A DNA stretch of 64,000 bases, taken from contig CAZAXF010000006.1 in assembly GCA_964489055.1 (NCBI GenBank), positions 1 through 64,000 of the forward strand, in the 5' to 3' direction. Below the pieces are notes generated by a model, which was not told the DNA's origin, ran no database searches, and saw nothing but the letters and a program-made list of their open reading frames with translations. Shown piece by piece: positions 1 through 9,168 of the stretch. The stretch comes from 66-474 sp964489055 (GTDB lineage Bacteria; Pseudomonadota; Gammaproteobacteria; Xanthomonadales; Rhodanobacteraceae). Made by a program: the position numbers and the translations under genes. Position 1 is the first letter of the stretch. Each line of letters begins with the position of its first letter.

Positions 1-179
1 TCTTCCACCGATTCGTGCTGGCAGAAATACGGGCCGTTGTGGATTTCCTGCAGCAACACCAGTTGCGCACCGGCCTTGGCGGCCTCGCGCAGCCCGGCCT
101 CGATCGCGTCGAGGTTGGCATCGACGCTGCCGTGGTCGGTTTCCTGGAGCAGTGCGACTTTCAGGATTCGGTTTGCCAT
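1..179 (-). CDS. aguB: N-carbamoylputrescine amidase, N-terminal part (cut by window edge)
   Basis: Only the first 59 or so residues are present; the gene runs off the left edge. The protein opens MANRILKVALLQETDHG and continues through a stretch with LVLLQEIHNGPYFCQ, the start of the carbon-nitrogen hydrolase (nitrilase) fold; the Glu in LLQE is the usual first member of the Glu-Lys-Cys triad. The family hydrolyses N-carbamoylputrescine to putrescine, CO2 and ammonia in the cytoplasm, the last step of the agmatine route. The partner agmatine deiminase lies upstream on the same strand at 4806-5846, which supports the call, although two unrelated genes separate them. The Lys and Cys of the triad lie outside the window. 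Confidence 0.88.
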   Translation of the reverse strand, partial: MANRILKVALLQETDHGSVDANLDAIEAGLREAAKAGAQLVLLQEIHNGPYFCQHESVE

Positions 180-296
180 GGGAACAGCTTTCTGGTCCGC
201 GAATGAACGCGAAGAACGCAAATGAGAAGCTATGGTAAAGCAGTCGGCTGCAAAGTGGCTGCAGCTACTGCGCACGTTGCGAGGATCAAACCCTTT

Positions 297-319
297 CCCC
301 AACGACGCATTCGTTGGGG
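297..319 (-). terminator. Hairpin downstream of the first TPR gene
   Basis: A perfect 9-bp stem (297-305 with 311-319) around a 5-nt loop lies about 20 bases beyond the stop of the gene at 342-2447. There is no clean U-tract after it on the minus strand, so it may be a weak terminator or an mRNA-end stabiliser. The rest of 180-341 holds only a short piece of the dispersed CGCGAAGAACGCAAA repeat (about 208-225) and no gene. Confidence 0.45.
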
Positions 320-341
320 GAGAGGGCGTTTTCCATCCGCT

Positions 342-2447
342 CTACGCGCCCTCGGTCGACGCTGCCGCCGCGAGCTGTGCGGTACCGGAGGGCTTGTATT
401 GCGCGTATTTCTTCAGCAGCGCCCGGAATTGCGGTGTGTCGCGGATCGGGTCGAGGCCCGGCCCGATCCACAACATCGTCGGCGAGTAGGCGGCGCCGAT
501 GCCGGGTGCGGCGAGCACCTTCCTGAGCAGCGGTACGGCCAGGTCGGCCCGACCGGCCTGGGCGTACAGGATGGCGTTGGACTTGAGCTGTTGTGGCCCG
601 TAGATGTGGTCGTCGGATTGCTCGGCCAGCGATTGCGAGCGGGCGATTGCGGCCAGCGCGGCTTCGCGGTTGCCCAGGCCCAGTTCCGCGCTGGCGATGG
701 CGTTCCATGCCGCGCTCTGGCTAATCACGTCGCCGGGCTCGGCGGCCAGCCGGGCGCGGATTTTGGTCAGCGCCTGCTGGTAGAGCGCTCGCGCGCGCGC
801 ATGTTCGTCGGCCAGCCAGTACAGGTTGGCCAGGTGCAGTGCCTTGGGGCCGCTGAGGGGCGGGAAGTTTTCCGGCGTGTCGGGGATGCGTTGCAACAGC
901 GCGATGGCTTCGGAGTACCTGCGCTGGTTGGTCAGGATGCTTGCCCGTTGTAGTTGCAGGGTCGGGTGGTTGCCCCGGGCAACCGCCAGGGCGTGCGCCA
1001 GGTCGCCGCGATACAACACGAGCGCGTCGGAATAGGCGCGCTTCGCGGTGACGTTGCCCGGATCGAAGTCCAGGGCCTGGCGGAACTGCCGCTGTGCCTC
1101 GACGTAGTCGTTGGTCAGCATGTAGGTCGTGCCCAGTTCGGCCTTGAGGCTGGTATTGCGCGGATCGAGCGTGAGAGCCTGCTGGAGCGCGTCGATGGCG
1201 CTGTCGAAACGCGCCTGCCGGCGCAGCACGAAGCCGGTCGCGGCAAGCGCCATGGCATCGTTCGGGCGCAATTTCAATGCCGTGGCGAATGCCTTCAGGG
1301 CCGCTTCGTAGTCGCCCCGGCCCCAGTAATCGCTGTAGCCCATCGCCATGTGGGCGGCGGCCAGCCCCGGTTGCTGGGCCAGCGCCCGTTCGGCCTGCGC
1401 GCGCGCATCGTCCCGGAGCTCCTGTGCATCCGATCCCGCCCCGCCGAACCAGACCAGTGCGCTTTCGGCGAAAGACAGGCCGGCACGGGCCTGGGCGAAA
1501 CCGGGGTCTGCGGCGAGCGCCTCGCGGTACAACCCGATTGCCTGCCGGAACGACGCGGTGTCGTAGTCGATGCCACCGCGGTGGCTCAAATGTTCGGCGC
1601 GCAGGAACAAGTCGTTGGCGGCCGGATTGGTACTCAGCGACGTGGCGAGGCGCTTGGCTTCTTCAGGCGAGAGTTCCGCCTTGAGCGCCCGCGCAACCTT
1701 TTCGGCCACTTCGTTTTCGACCTCGAACACGTTGGCCAGGGTGCGGCGATAGCTTTGGGCCCACAGATGCGTGTTGCTGGCTGCGTCCACCAGTTGCACG
1801 TTGACGAGGATCTCGTTCCCGGCCTTCTGCACGCTGCCTTCGAGGACGGTCGCCACGCCCAGTTCGCGGCCGATGGTTGCCAGGTCATCGGGGTGGCTCT
1901 GGTATTTCATCGTCGAGGTGCGAGAGATCACCTTGAGGTCGGCGATGTCGGCCAGCTTGGTCAGGATCAGGTCCTGCATGCCGGCCACCAGGTAGGCGTT
2001 GTCCTGATCGTTGGAGAGGTTCTCGAACGGCAGCACGGCGATCGATTTGGCGGGAATGGCGGCGGCATCCGGTGGCGGGTCGGCGCCCTTGTGCAGGGCC
2101 AACTGGTTGGCCAGCAGCAACACCACCGCCAGGGCCAGTACGACAATGATCGCAAGATCCATCCTGCGCCCGGTATGCGCGGTGATCGATTCAGCCGGGT
2201 CGATTTCGCTTTCGCGTTTCAGGCCTTGCGGCGTCACCTCGTAGAACCAGGCGATTGCGAGCACGAATGGCAGGCCCATGGCGCCGGCGAGCACCAGCCA
2301 GCGCGTGATCCAGTCGGGTCCGCCGAATGCCGGCGCCAGCTCGGAGATCCCCTGGGCCATGGCCCAGACCGCGCCGATGTACAGCACCGCTGCGCGCAAT
2401 ACGTTGCGGCGTTTCAATTCGGCGTAGAACCAGCGCGCATCCGCCAC
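342..2447 (-). CDS. Membrane-anchored TolB/FlgO-like and TPR protein, copy 1
   Basis: About 701 residues. The start chosen is a GTG at 2445-2447 with an AGGA Shine-Dalgarno five bases upstream; the frame is open to a TTG at 2525 without a ribosome site. The N-terminal part has a KRRNV motif and three likely membrane segments (about residues 15-35, 45-65 and 98-115). Next comes a domain beginning SIAVLPFENLSND, typical of the TolB-N/FlgO-like module found in adenylate-cyclase-associated TPR proteins, and then an alpha-helical C-terminal half with several TPR units. Such proteins are common in Xanthomonadales with no assigned reaction; a scaffold or sensor role at the inner membrane is inference. 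No winged helix or cyclase domain is visible. It is a close paralogue of the gene at 2609-4717. Confidence 0.8.
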   Translation of the reverse strand: MADARWFYAELKRRNVLRAAVLYIGAVWAMAQGISELAPAFGGPDWITRWLVLAGAMGLPFVLAIAWFYEVTPQGLKRESEIDPAESITAHTGRRMDLAIIVVLALAVVLLLANQLALHKGADPPPDAAAIPAKSIAVLPFENLSNDQDNAYLVAGMQDLILTKLADIADLKVISRTSTMKYQSHPDDLATIGRELGVATVLEGSVQKAGNEILVNVQLVDAASNTHLWAQSYRRTLANVFEVENEVAEKVARALKAELSPEEAKRLATSLSTNPAANDLFLRAEHLSHRGGIDYDTASFRQAIGLYREALAADPGFAQARAGLSFAESALVWFGGAGSDAQELRDDARAQAERALAQQPGLAAAHMAMGYSDYWGRGDYEAALKAFATALKLRPNDAMALAATGFVLRRQARFDSAIDALQQALTLDPRNTSLKAELGTTYMLTNDYVEAQRQFRQALDFDPGNVTAKRAYSDALVLYRGDLAHALAVARGNHPTLQLQRASILTNQRRYSEAIALLQRIPDTPENFPPLSGPKALHLANLYWLADEHARARALYQQALTKIRARLAAEPGDVISQSAAWNAIASAELGLGNREAALAAIARSQSLAEQSDDHIYGPQQLKSNAILYAQAGRADLAVPLLRKVLAAPGIGAAYSPTMLWIGPGLDPIRDTPQFRALLKKYAQYKPSGTAQLAAAASTEGA

Positions 2448-2608
2448 CCGGGTCCTCGAATTTCCCGCCGGCAACCGGCCGGCCTCCGATGGTGTGAGTG
2501 TCTGCCAACACGCGGCCTGGCGCAACCCGCGGGAGTTCGGGCCGGCGTGCCCGCTTCGCTGCCCAAATCCCGGGGCAGCTTCGCATCGGAAGCAGGGCCG
2601 CTCCGGGC

Positions 2609-4717
2609 CTATGCAGAGGCGCCTTTCGCGGTCGCCGCAACGTGCTGGCCGACGTCGGGTTTGTATTTCGCGTATTTCGTCAGCAGCGCCTGGAACTGCG
2701 GTGACGCGCGGATCGGGTCCAGGTCGGGGTCGATCCAGAGCATCGTGGGCGAATAGGTGAAGCCGATGCCGGGCGTGTCGAGGACCTGCTGAAGCAGCGG
2801 CACGGCCAGGTCCGCGCGGCCGGCCCGGGCGTAAAGCACGGCGCCGACCTTGACCTGCAGTGGTGCATAGATGTGGTCGGCTGATTGCGCGGCCAGCGTT
2901 TGCGCCCGCGAGATTGCCGAGAGCGCAGCTTCGGTGTTGCCAAGGCCCAGCTCCGCGTCGGCGATGGCGTTCCAGGCGGCGCCCTGGACAATGAGGTCAC
3001 CCGCGTCTATGGCGAGCTGGGCACGCGTTTTCGGCAATGCCTCCTGGTAGAGGATCCGTGCCCGTGCAGGCTTGCCGCACAGCGTATACAGGTCGGCAAG
3101 TTGCAGCACCCTGGGGCTGCCGATGGGCGGGAAATTCTCTGGCTTGTCGGGGATGGCCTGCAGCACCGCGATGGCGTCGGCGTATTTGCGCTGGAGGATC
3201 AACACGCTTACGCGCTGCATCTGCAGGGTCGGGTGGTTGCCCTGCGCCACGGCCAGCGCGCGTGGCAGGTCACCACTTCCGAGCATGATGGCATCGGAGT
3301 AGGCGCGCTTGGCGGTGACGTTTTCGGGATCGATGTCCAGGGCCTGCCGGAACTGGCGTTCCGCCTTCGCGTACTGGTACGTCAGCATGTAGGTGGTGCC
3401 CAGTTCGGCTCGGAGGCTGGTGTTGCGCGGATCGAGTGCAAGGGCCTGCTGGAATGCGTCGACGGACTGGCCAAAGCGCGCCTGGCGGCGCAGAACGAAG
3501 CCGGTCGCGGCGAGGGCAGCGGCTTCGTTCGGACGTGCTGCGAGGGCTGCGGCAAATGCCTTCAGCGCCGCCTCGTAGTCGCCCCGGCCCCAGTAATCGC
3601 TGTAGCCCATGGCCATGTGGGCGGCGGCAAGGTCCGGTTGCTGCGCAAGCGCCTGCCGGGCCTGCGACCGGGCGTCGTCCTTGAGTTGTCGTGCGTCGGC
3701 GCCCGCACCCCCGAACCAGACCAGCGCGCTTTCGGCGAACGACAGGCCGGCCCGCGCCTGTGCGAAGTCGGGATCGGTGGCCAGTGCCTGCCGGTACAGA
3801 CCGATGGCCTGCCGGAATGACGCGGCGTCGTAGTCGATGTCGCCACGATGGGCAAACTGCTGGGCGCGCAGGTACAAGTCATTGGCCGTCGGGTCGGCGC
3901 TGAGGGACGCCGCCAGGCGTTTGCTCTCCGCCGGCGAGAGCTTGGCCTTTAGCGCGCCGGCGACCTGTTCGGCCACCTCGTTTTCGATGTCGAAGACGTT
4001 CGCGAGGGTACGCTGGTAGCTTCTGGCCCAGATGTGGGCGTTGCTGGCCGCGTCCACCAGTTGCACGTTGATCAGGACTTCGTTGCCCGACTTCTGCACG
4101 CTTCCCTCGAGGATCGTCGCCACGCCCAGTTGCCGGCCGATGGGCGCCAGATCGTCCGGGTGGCTCTGGTATTTCATCGTCGAGGTGCGCGAGATGACCT
4201 TGAGGTCGCCGATGTCGGCGAGCTTGGTCAGAATCAGATCCTGCATGCCGGCGACCAGGTATTCATTGTCCGGGTCGTTGGACAGGTTCTCGAACGGCAG
4301 CACGGCGATGGACTTGGGCGGGGCGGCGGTGGCCGCGGCCGACTGTGGGCTTGCGTCCGTGTGCAGGACGAGCTGGTTTGCCAGCAGCAGCACCACCGCG
4401 ACGGCGAGTACCGCGATGATCGCAAGGTCCATCCGGCGTCCGGTATGCGCGATGACCGAATCGGCCCGATCAATCTCGCTTTCGCGCTTCAGACCCTGCG
4501 GCGTCAGCTCGTAGAACCACGTGAACCCCAGCATGAAGGGGAATCCGATGGCTCCGGCCAGCACGAACCAGCGCGTGACCCAGTCGGGCGCACCGAAGGC
4601 GGGCGCCAGTTGCGAAATACCCTGTGCCAGGGCCCAGACCGCACCGATGTACAGCACCGCTGCGCGCAGCACGTTGCGGCGTTTCAGTTCGGCGTAGAAC
4701 CAGCGTGCATCTGCCAC
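2609..4717 (-). CDS. Membrane-anchored TolB/FlgO-like and TPR protein, copy 2
   Basis: About 702 residues, with the same architecture as its neighbour: N-terminal membrane helices, a TolB-N/FlgO-like domain starting SIAVLPFENLSND, then TPR helices with runs such as YWGRGDYEAALKAF that are identical in both copies. The GTG start at 4715-4717 has GAGG six bases upstream, mirroring the first copy. Similarity extends upstream of the chosen start in both genes (shared SEAGRLPAG frame), showing that the duplication included the leader. The main divergence is in the linker after the third membrane helix and in the last TPRs. It lies 88 bases after aguA and 161 bases before copy 1, so all may be one transcript. 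Function unknown; protein-protein scaffolding is inferred from the TPRs. Confidence 0.8.
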   Translation of the reverse strand: MADARWFYAELKRRNVLRAAVLYIGAVWALAQGISQLAPAFGAPDWVTRWFVLAGAIGFPFMLGFTWFYELTPQGLKRESEIDRADSVIAHTGRRMDLAIIAVLAVAVVLLLANQLVLHTDASPQSAAATAAPPKSIAVLPFENLSNDPDNEYLVAGMQDLILTKLADIGDLKVISRTSTMKYQSHPDDLAPIGRQLGVATILEGSVQKSGNEVLINVQLVDAASNAHIWARSYQRTLANVFDIENEVAEQVAGALKAKLSPAESKRLAASLSADPTANDLYLRAQQFAHRGDIDYDAASFRQAIGLYRQALATDPDFAQARAGLSFAESALVWFGGAGADARQLKDDARSQARQALAQQPDLAAAHMAMGYSDYWGRGDYEAALKAFAAALAARPNEAAALAATGFVLRRQARFGQSVDAFQQALALDPRNTSLRAELGTTYMLTYQYAKAERQFRQALDIDPENVTAKRAYSDAIMLGSGDLPRALAVAQGNHPTLQMQRVSVLILQRKYADAIAVLQAIPDKPENFPPIGSPRVLQLADLYTLCGKPARARILYQEALPKTRAQLAIDAGDLIVQGAAWNAIADAELGLGNTEAALSAISRAQTLAAQSADHIYAPLQVKVGAVLYARAGRADLAVPLLQQVLDTPGIGFTYSPTMLWIDPDLDPIRASPQFQALLTKYAKYKPDVGQHVAATAKGASA

Positions 4718-4805
4718 CGCGGGCCTCGGAATTCCCGCCGGCAACCGTCCGGCCTCCGACGCCGACAGTGTCCGCCGATATGCGGGCCAGTGCAACTTCC
4801 GGAAG

Positions 4806-5846
4806 TCATGCCATGACGCCCGCCGGAAGTTGCATGGTCATGCAGTGCAGGCTGCCGTTCTGCCAGATCAGCGGCCGGCAGTCGATCGGCACGACCTCGC
4901 GACCGGGGTGGGCCAGCGCGATGGTCTGCGCGGCGGCTTCATCCACCGCATCGCCGTAGGCCGGCAGCAGCACCGCGCCGTTGATCACCAGGTAGTTGGC
5001 ATACGAGGCCGCAAGCCGCCGGCCCTCGTCGAGAATCGGTCCGGGCCATGGCAGGTCGAACAGCAGATACGGCTTGCCCCCGGGCGTGCGCAGGGCCTCG
5101 AGTTCGCGGCGCATCGCAGTCAGCTCTTCGTAATGGGTGTCGTCGGGGTCGCTGCAGGCTTGGAACACGATGGCGTCGCCGGGTGCGAAGCGGGCGAGGG
5201 TATCGACGTGGGCGTCGGTGTCGTCGCCCTGGAGATACCCGTGTTCCAGCCACAGCACGCGCTCGGCGGCGAGTGCTTCGCGAAGCGTCGATTCGACCTC
5301 GGCGCGCGACTGGTCGGGATGGCGCTCATGCAGGCAGCGCCAGGTGGAAAGGATCGTGCCGCGCCCGTCGGATTCGATCGCGCCGCCTTCCAGCGCCCAG
5401 TCGATGCGCCGGTGGCGTGCGTCGCGCTGGAACAGGCCGCGCTCGACCAGGCCCGCGACCAGCGCGTCGTCCTGCTCGGCCTCGAACTTGCCGCCCCAGC
5501 CGGTGAAGCGGAAGTCCAGCAGCGTGAAGGCGCCTCCGGGGCCACGCAGGGTGAGCGGCCCGGAATCGCGCAGCCAGGTGTCGTCGTAGGGGATTTCCAC
5601 GAAGCGCACCCGCGCGAGATCGGTGCCGGCGTCGCGCAGGCATTCGGTCGCGTGGGCGCCGATTTCGGCATCGGGCACGCACACGATCGCGGCCTGGCGC
5701 TGCGAAATGGCGGCGATCAGCTCGGCGCAGGTGTTTTCGACCGCATCCAGCCGCGCGGCCCAGTCGGTGCCGGCGTGCGGCCAGGCCAGCAATACCGCCG
5801 ATTGCGGTTCCCATTCGGCAGGCAGGCGGAGGTCAGTGGATGGCAT
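4806..5846 (-). CDS. aguA: Agmatine deiminase
   Basis: 346 residues, the normal length of the peptidyl-arginine deiminase-like family. The enzyme converts agmatine to N-carbamoylputrescine and ammonia in the cytoplasm, the step before AguB. Visible family features are the WEPQSAVLLAWPH start, a DDTWLRDSGP motif (substrate-binding Asp), EGGAIESDGRG, the catalytic His region DTDAHVD, and the nucleophile Cys near residue 335 in NGSLHCMTMQLP. The ATG at 5844-5846 has only a weak ribosome site. AguB begins about 4.6 kb downstream on the same strand, so a usual two-gene operon appears to have been split by the two TPR genes. Confidence 0.95.
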   Translation of the reverse strand: MPSTDLRLPAEWEPQSAVLLAWPHAGTDWAARLDAVENTCAELIAAISQRQAAIVCVPDAEIGAHATECLRDAGTDLARVRFVEIPYDDTWLRDSGPLTLRGPGGAFTLLDFRFTGWGGKFEAEQDDALVAGLVERGLFQRDARHRRIDWALEGGAIESDGRGTILSTWRCLHERHPDQSRAEVESTLREALAAERVLWLEHGYLQGDDTDAHVDTLARFAPGDAIVFQACSDPDDTHYEELTAMRRELEALRTPGGKPYLLFDLPWPGPILDEGRRLAASYANYLVINGAVLLPAYGDAVDEAAAQTIALAHPGREVVPIDCRPLIWQNGSLHCMTMQLPAGVMA

Positions 5847-6359
5847 GGTTCCAGGATCGTCGAGACAAGTCCCGTCTACTTTAGATGGGGCGTTCGCGAC
5901 GTGTCAGGATCCGCTTGGGCGAGGGGCCAGGGATCAACATGGATCCCGGGCCGAACGGCACTTGCCCGGGGTCGATTCCCATGTTTCGTCATCCCCGCGC
6001 AGGCGGGGATCCGATTCCCGCACTTCGTCATCCCCATGCAAGCGTGGACCCGATTCCCACGTTTCGTCATCCCCGCGCAGGCGGGGATCCAGTGCCTTCG
6101 GAGCTTTGCGGCGGAACCAAGTCACTGGATTACGCGCGGTTCCTGCCGCTCGCCGTAGAGGCCAACGGCTTCGGCATCATGCGCTCGCACTCCCGCCTGC
6201 GCGGGAACGACGAGTTCTGGGCAAGTGCCATTCGCTCCCGGGCCTGGGCCCGGTCCGGAGTCGGGGGCCATCGGGACGTTCCTGATGCGCCGGCTCGGCA
6301 GCACCGCGCTTCCCGGCTTTTGCCGGGATCGCGGGCAAAGCGTGGTGGTGCCGCGCGCG
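5847..6359. repeat. Intergenic region with REP-like palindromes
   Basis: 513 bases without a gene. Three tandem copies of a palindromic GTCATCCCCGCGCAGGCGGG-type unit lie at about 5987-6090, the middle one diverged; an inverted relative is near 6188-6212. The centres can form short GC hairpins. These look like extragenic palindromic elements. Short frames across them are repeat translations, not genes. Confidence 0.75.
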
Positions 6360-6704
6360 TTACAGCGAGTCGGGGCCCGGGGTCCGCAGCACGGTGTGGA
6401 TCACGTGGTGGTATTCGAAGTACACGATGTATTTCGCATATTCCCAGCGGTGGATGGGCGGCTGGTACTTCGAGCTGCCGCCGCGGGTGGGCAGCACCTT
6501 GAGCGGCGGGCCGTATTCGGCCCGTACCTGCTTCATCAGCATGCCGCGCCTGGGCAGGTTCATGCGCTTTTCCTGCTTGACCTTCATCTGCAGGCTTTCG
6601 GTGTGCGCATGCAGGGTGTCAGCGTGTGCGGCAGCTGGGAGCAGAAACGGCGCGGCGGCCAGCGCGAACGCGGCGGTGGCCAGGCTGGTGGCTATGCGTT
6701 TCAT
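6360..6704 (-). CDS. Small exported protein of unknown function
   Basis: 114 residues from the ATG at 6702-6704. Residues 1-28 form a clear Sec signal peptide: MKR, a hydrophobic stretch, and an AHA-DT cleavage site. The mature part of about 85 residues is basic, with NLPRRGMLMKQVRAEYGPP and then PPIHRWEYAKYIVYFE. The pattern of a V-x-x-x-(Y/F)-G-x-P turn followed by RW-x-Y and a YFE strand resembles small periplasmic proteins of the SmpA/BamE-like kind, but this is weak and there is no lipobox. The frame extends upstream without a ribosome site. It stands alone, opposite in direction to tkt and upstream of a repeat region. Confidence 0.7.
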   Translation of the reverse strand: MKRIATSLATAAFALAAAPFLLPAAAHADTLHAHTESLQMKVKQEKRMNLPRRGMLMKQVRAEYGPPLKVLPTRGGSSKYQPPIHRWEYAKYIVYFEYHHVIHTVLRTPGPDSL

Positions 6705-6785
6705 GGCGATACATTCCCCGGGACGGTTTGCGCCGATGCGTCTTTGTAGCAAAAACGCCGGCCGGATGCCAGCCTGCAGACACGA

Positions 6786-6811
6786 AAAGGGCCGCACGGG
6801 GCGGCCTTTTC
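6786..6811. terminator. Bidirectional rho-independent terminator
   Basis: A GC-rich stem (GGCCGC with GCGGCC, loop ACGG) is flanked by AAAA on the left and TTTT on the right, so it gives a hairpin plus U-tract on both strands. On the minus strand it ends the rpmJ transcript, which stops at 6860, about 50 bases away. Confidence 0.75.
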
Positions 6812-6859
6812 AGGGTCAGGGAAAGCATCCGGAAGGCACGATGGCCCTCCAGAGGCCCG

Positions 6860-6985
6860 TCAGCGCTGGCGGGCCTTGAAGCGGGGATTGCTCTTGCAGA
6901 TCACGAACACCTTGCCGCGCCGGCGCACGATCTTGCAGTCACGATGCCGCTGCTTGGCGGACTTCAGGGATGAAAGCACCTTCAC
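6860..6985 (-). CDS. rpmJ: 50S ribosomal protein L36, zinc-free long type
   Basis: 41 residues, starting at GTG 6983-6985 and reading MKVLSSLKSAKQRH, ending FVICKSNPRFKARQR. The length and motif match the longer, zinc-independent L36 (YkgO-like); only two Cys are present, without the C-x2-C...C-x4-H zinc set of the 37-38-residue form. L36 is a small basic protein of the large subunit that binds 23S rRNA. The gene stands alone, divergent from tkt, with a strong terminator after it. Whether a zinc-binding copy exists elsewhere cannot be seen here. Confidence 0.93.
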   Translation of the reverse strand: MKVLSSLKSAKQRHRDCKIVRRRGKVFVICKSNPRFKARQR

Positions 6986-7128
6986 GGCGGCCTCCTCGGA
7001 TGACGGGCTGGCAGGAACAAAGCCGGAAATTCTAGCGTGCGCGAGGGGCCACGGCAAGCCGTGCGACACGCCGCGGTGCGAACGGTATTCTAGGCGATTC
7101 CACCCCCAAGACCCGGGAGCAAACCGCC

Positions 7129-9168
7129 GTGGCAGCCGATCTCGACCAGACCTGCATCAACACCATCCGCTTCCTTTCGGTGGACATGGTCCAGAAGGCC
7201 AAAAGCGGCCATCCCGGCCTGCCGCTGGGTGCGGCGCCGATGGCGTACGTGTTGTGGACGAAGTTCCTGCGTCACCATCCGTCCAACCCGCACTGGGTGG
7301 ACCGCGACCGTTTCGTGCTCTCGGCCGGGCACGGTTCGGCGCTGCAATACAGCCTGCTGTACCTCACCGGTTACGACCTGTCGCTGGATGACATCAAGCA
7401 GTTCCGGCAGTGGGGCAGCCGGACGCCCGGCCACCCCGAGCGCAGCCACACGGCGGGGGTCGAGACCACCACCGGGCCGCTGGGGCAGGGCATGGCCAAC
7501 GCGGTGGGCATGGCCATGGCCGAGGCGCAGCTTGCGGCACGCTACAACCGCGACGGCCACAAGGTGATCGATCACCACACGTACGCGATCGTCAGCGACG
7601 GCGACCTGATGGAAGGCGTGGCGTCCGAGGCGGCGTCGCTGGCCGGGCACCTCGCGCTCGGCAAGCTGACCTGCCTGTACGACGACAACTACGTGACCCT
7701 GGCCGCGGGCACCGACATCACCTTCACCGAGGATCGGGCCAAACGCTTCAAGGCCTACGGCTGGCACGTGCAGAGCGTCGAGGACGGCAACGACCTGGAA
7801 GCGATCGAGAAGGCCATCAAGCGTGCGCGGCGAAAGAAGGACCAGCCCTCGCTGATCCTGGTGCGCACCCACATCGGTTACGGCTCGCCCGTGCAGGACA
7901 GCTTCAAGGCGCACGGCTCGCCACTGGGGCCGGACAACGTCGTGGCCACCAAGCAGAAGCTCGGCTGGCCGACGGAGCCGGCGTTCCTGGTGCCCGAAGA
8001 GGCGCTGGCGAAGTTCCGCGAAGCAGAGAAAAAGGGCAAGGGTGCCGAGGCCGGCTGGAAGCGCCGCTGGAACAAATATGTCAAGGCATTTCCGGAACTT
8101 GCGGCGGAATTGCAAGCCTCTCTCGAGGGCAAGCTGCCGGCCGGTTGGGATGCCGACGTGCCCGAGTTCCCGGCCGATGCCAAGGGCATGGCCACGCGCG
8201 TGGCGGGCGGCAAGGTGCTGTCGGCCATCGCGCCGAAGGTGCCCGCCGTCACCGGCGGTTCGGCCGACCTCGATCCTTCCACGCACACCGCCGTCAAGGG
8301 GCTGGGCGTGTTCTCGCCCGGCAAGGAGCCGGACGAACAGGGCGATGCCGACGAGATCTGGAGCTACGCCGGCCGCAACCTGCATTTCGGGGTGCGCGAA
8401 CATGCCATGGGCGCGATCGCCAACGGCATGGCCGCGCACGGCGGATTCATTCCGTATACCGCGACCTTCATGGTGTTTTCCGACTACATGCGCCCGCCCA
8501 TGCGCCTGGCCGCGATCATGGGCCTGCACGTGGTCAACGTGTTCACCCACGACTCGATCGCCGTGGGCGAGGACGGCCCCACCCACGAACCGGTCGAGCA
8601 GCTTGCCGGCCTGCGCTCGGTGCCGAATTTGAACGTGATTCGCCCGGGCGATGCCAACGAAACCGCGGTGGCATGGAAGGTCGCGATCGAAACCGGCGAC
8701 CGCCCGACCGCGATCATCCTGTCGCGCCAAGGCGTGCCGACGCTGGACCGCAACAAGTTCGCCGCCGCCGACGGCGTTCGCCGCGGCGCCTACGTGCTGC
8801 TGGACGCACCCGGCGGTTCGCCGGAAATCATTTTGATCGGCACCGGCGCCGAAACCGGGCTGGTCGCGCAGGCGGTCGAAAAGTTGCAGGCCGACGGCGT
8901 CGCCGCACGCGCGGTTTCGATGCCGAGCTGGGAGCTGTTCGAACAGCAGGACCAGGCGTACCGCGATTCGGTGCTGCCACCGCACGTGAAAAAGCGCCTC
9001 GCCGTCGAAGCCGGCGTCCGCCAGGGCTGGGAACGCTGGGTCGGCGACCAGGGATCCGGCATCGGCGTGAACCGCTACGGTGCATCCGCGCCCGGCGGCA
9101 CCGTGCTCGAAAAATACGGTTTCACCGTCGACAACGTGGTCGCCAAGGCCCGCGAGTTGCTGGGCTGA
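7129..9168 (+). CDS. tkt: Transketolase
   Basis: 679 residues, within the family's 660-680. The GTG at 7129 starts VAADLDQTCINTIRFL. The enzyme moves two-carbon ketol units between sugar phosphates in the non-oxidative pentose phosphate pathway and uses thiamine diphosphate and a divalent metal. Visible motifs are SGHPGLPLGAAPMAYVLW at the N-terminus, TTTGPLGQG, the thiamine-diphosphate GDGDLMEGVASEA motif, REHAMGAIANGMA with the catalytic Glu, and HDSIAVGEDGPTHEP. The pyrophosphate, pyrimidine and C-terminal domains are all present. It is monocistronic, divergent from rpmJ, and followed by a hairpin-forming repeat array that may end transcription. Confidence 0.98.
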   Translation: MAADLDQTCINTIRFLSVDMVQKAKSGHPGLPLGAAPMAYVLWTKFLRHHPSNPHWVDRDRFVLSAGHGSALQYSLLYLTGYDLSLDDIKQFRQWGSRTPGHPERSHTAGVETTTGPLGQGMANAVGMAMAEAQLAARYNRDGHKVIDHHTYAIVSDGDLMEGVASEAASLAGHLALGKLTCLYDDNYVTLAAGTDITFTEDRAKRFKAYGWHVQSVEDGNDLEAIEKAIKRARRKKDQPSLILVRTHIGYGSPVQDSFKAHGSPLGPDNVVATKQKLGWPTEPAFLVPEEALAKFREAEKKGKGAEAGWKRRWNKYVKAFPELAAELQASLEGKLPAGWDADVPEFPADAKGMATRVAGGKVLSAIAPKVPAVTGGSADLDPSTHTAVKGLGVFSPGKEPDEQGDADEIWSYAGRNLHFGVREHAMGAIANGMAAHGGFIPYTATFMVFSDYMRPPMRLAAIMGLHVVNVFTHDSIAVGEDGPTHEPVEQLAGLRSVPNLNVIRPGDANETAVAWKVAIETGDRPTAIILSRQGVPTLDRNKFAAADGVRRGAYVLLDAPGGSPEIILIGTGAETGLVAQAVEKLQADGVAARAVSMPSWELFEQQDQAYRDSVLPPHVKKRLAVEAGVRQGWERWVGDQGSGIGVNRYGASAPGGTVLEKYGFTVDNVVAKARELLG

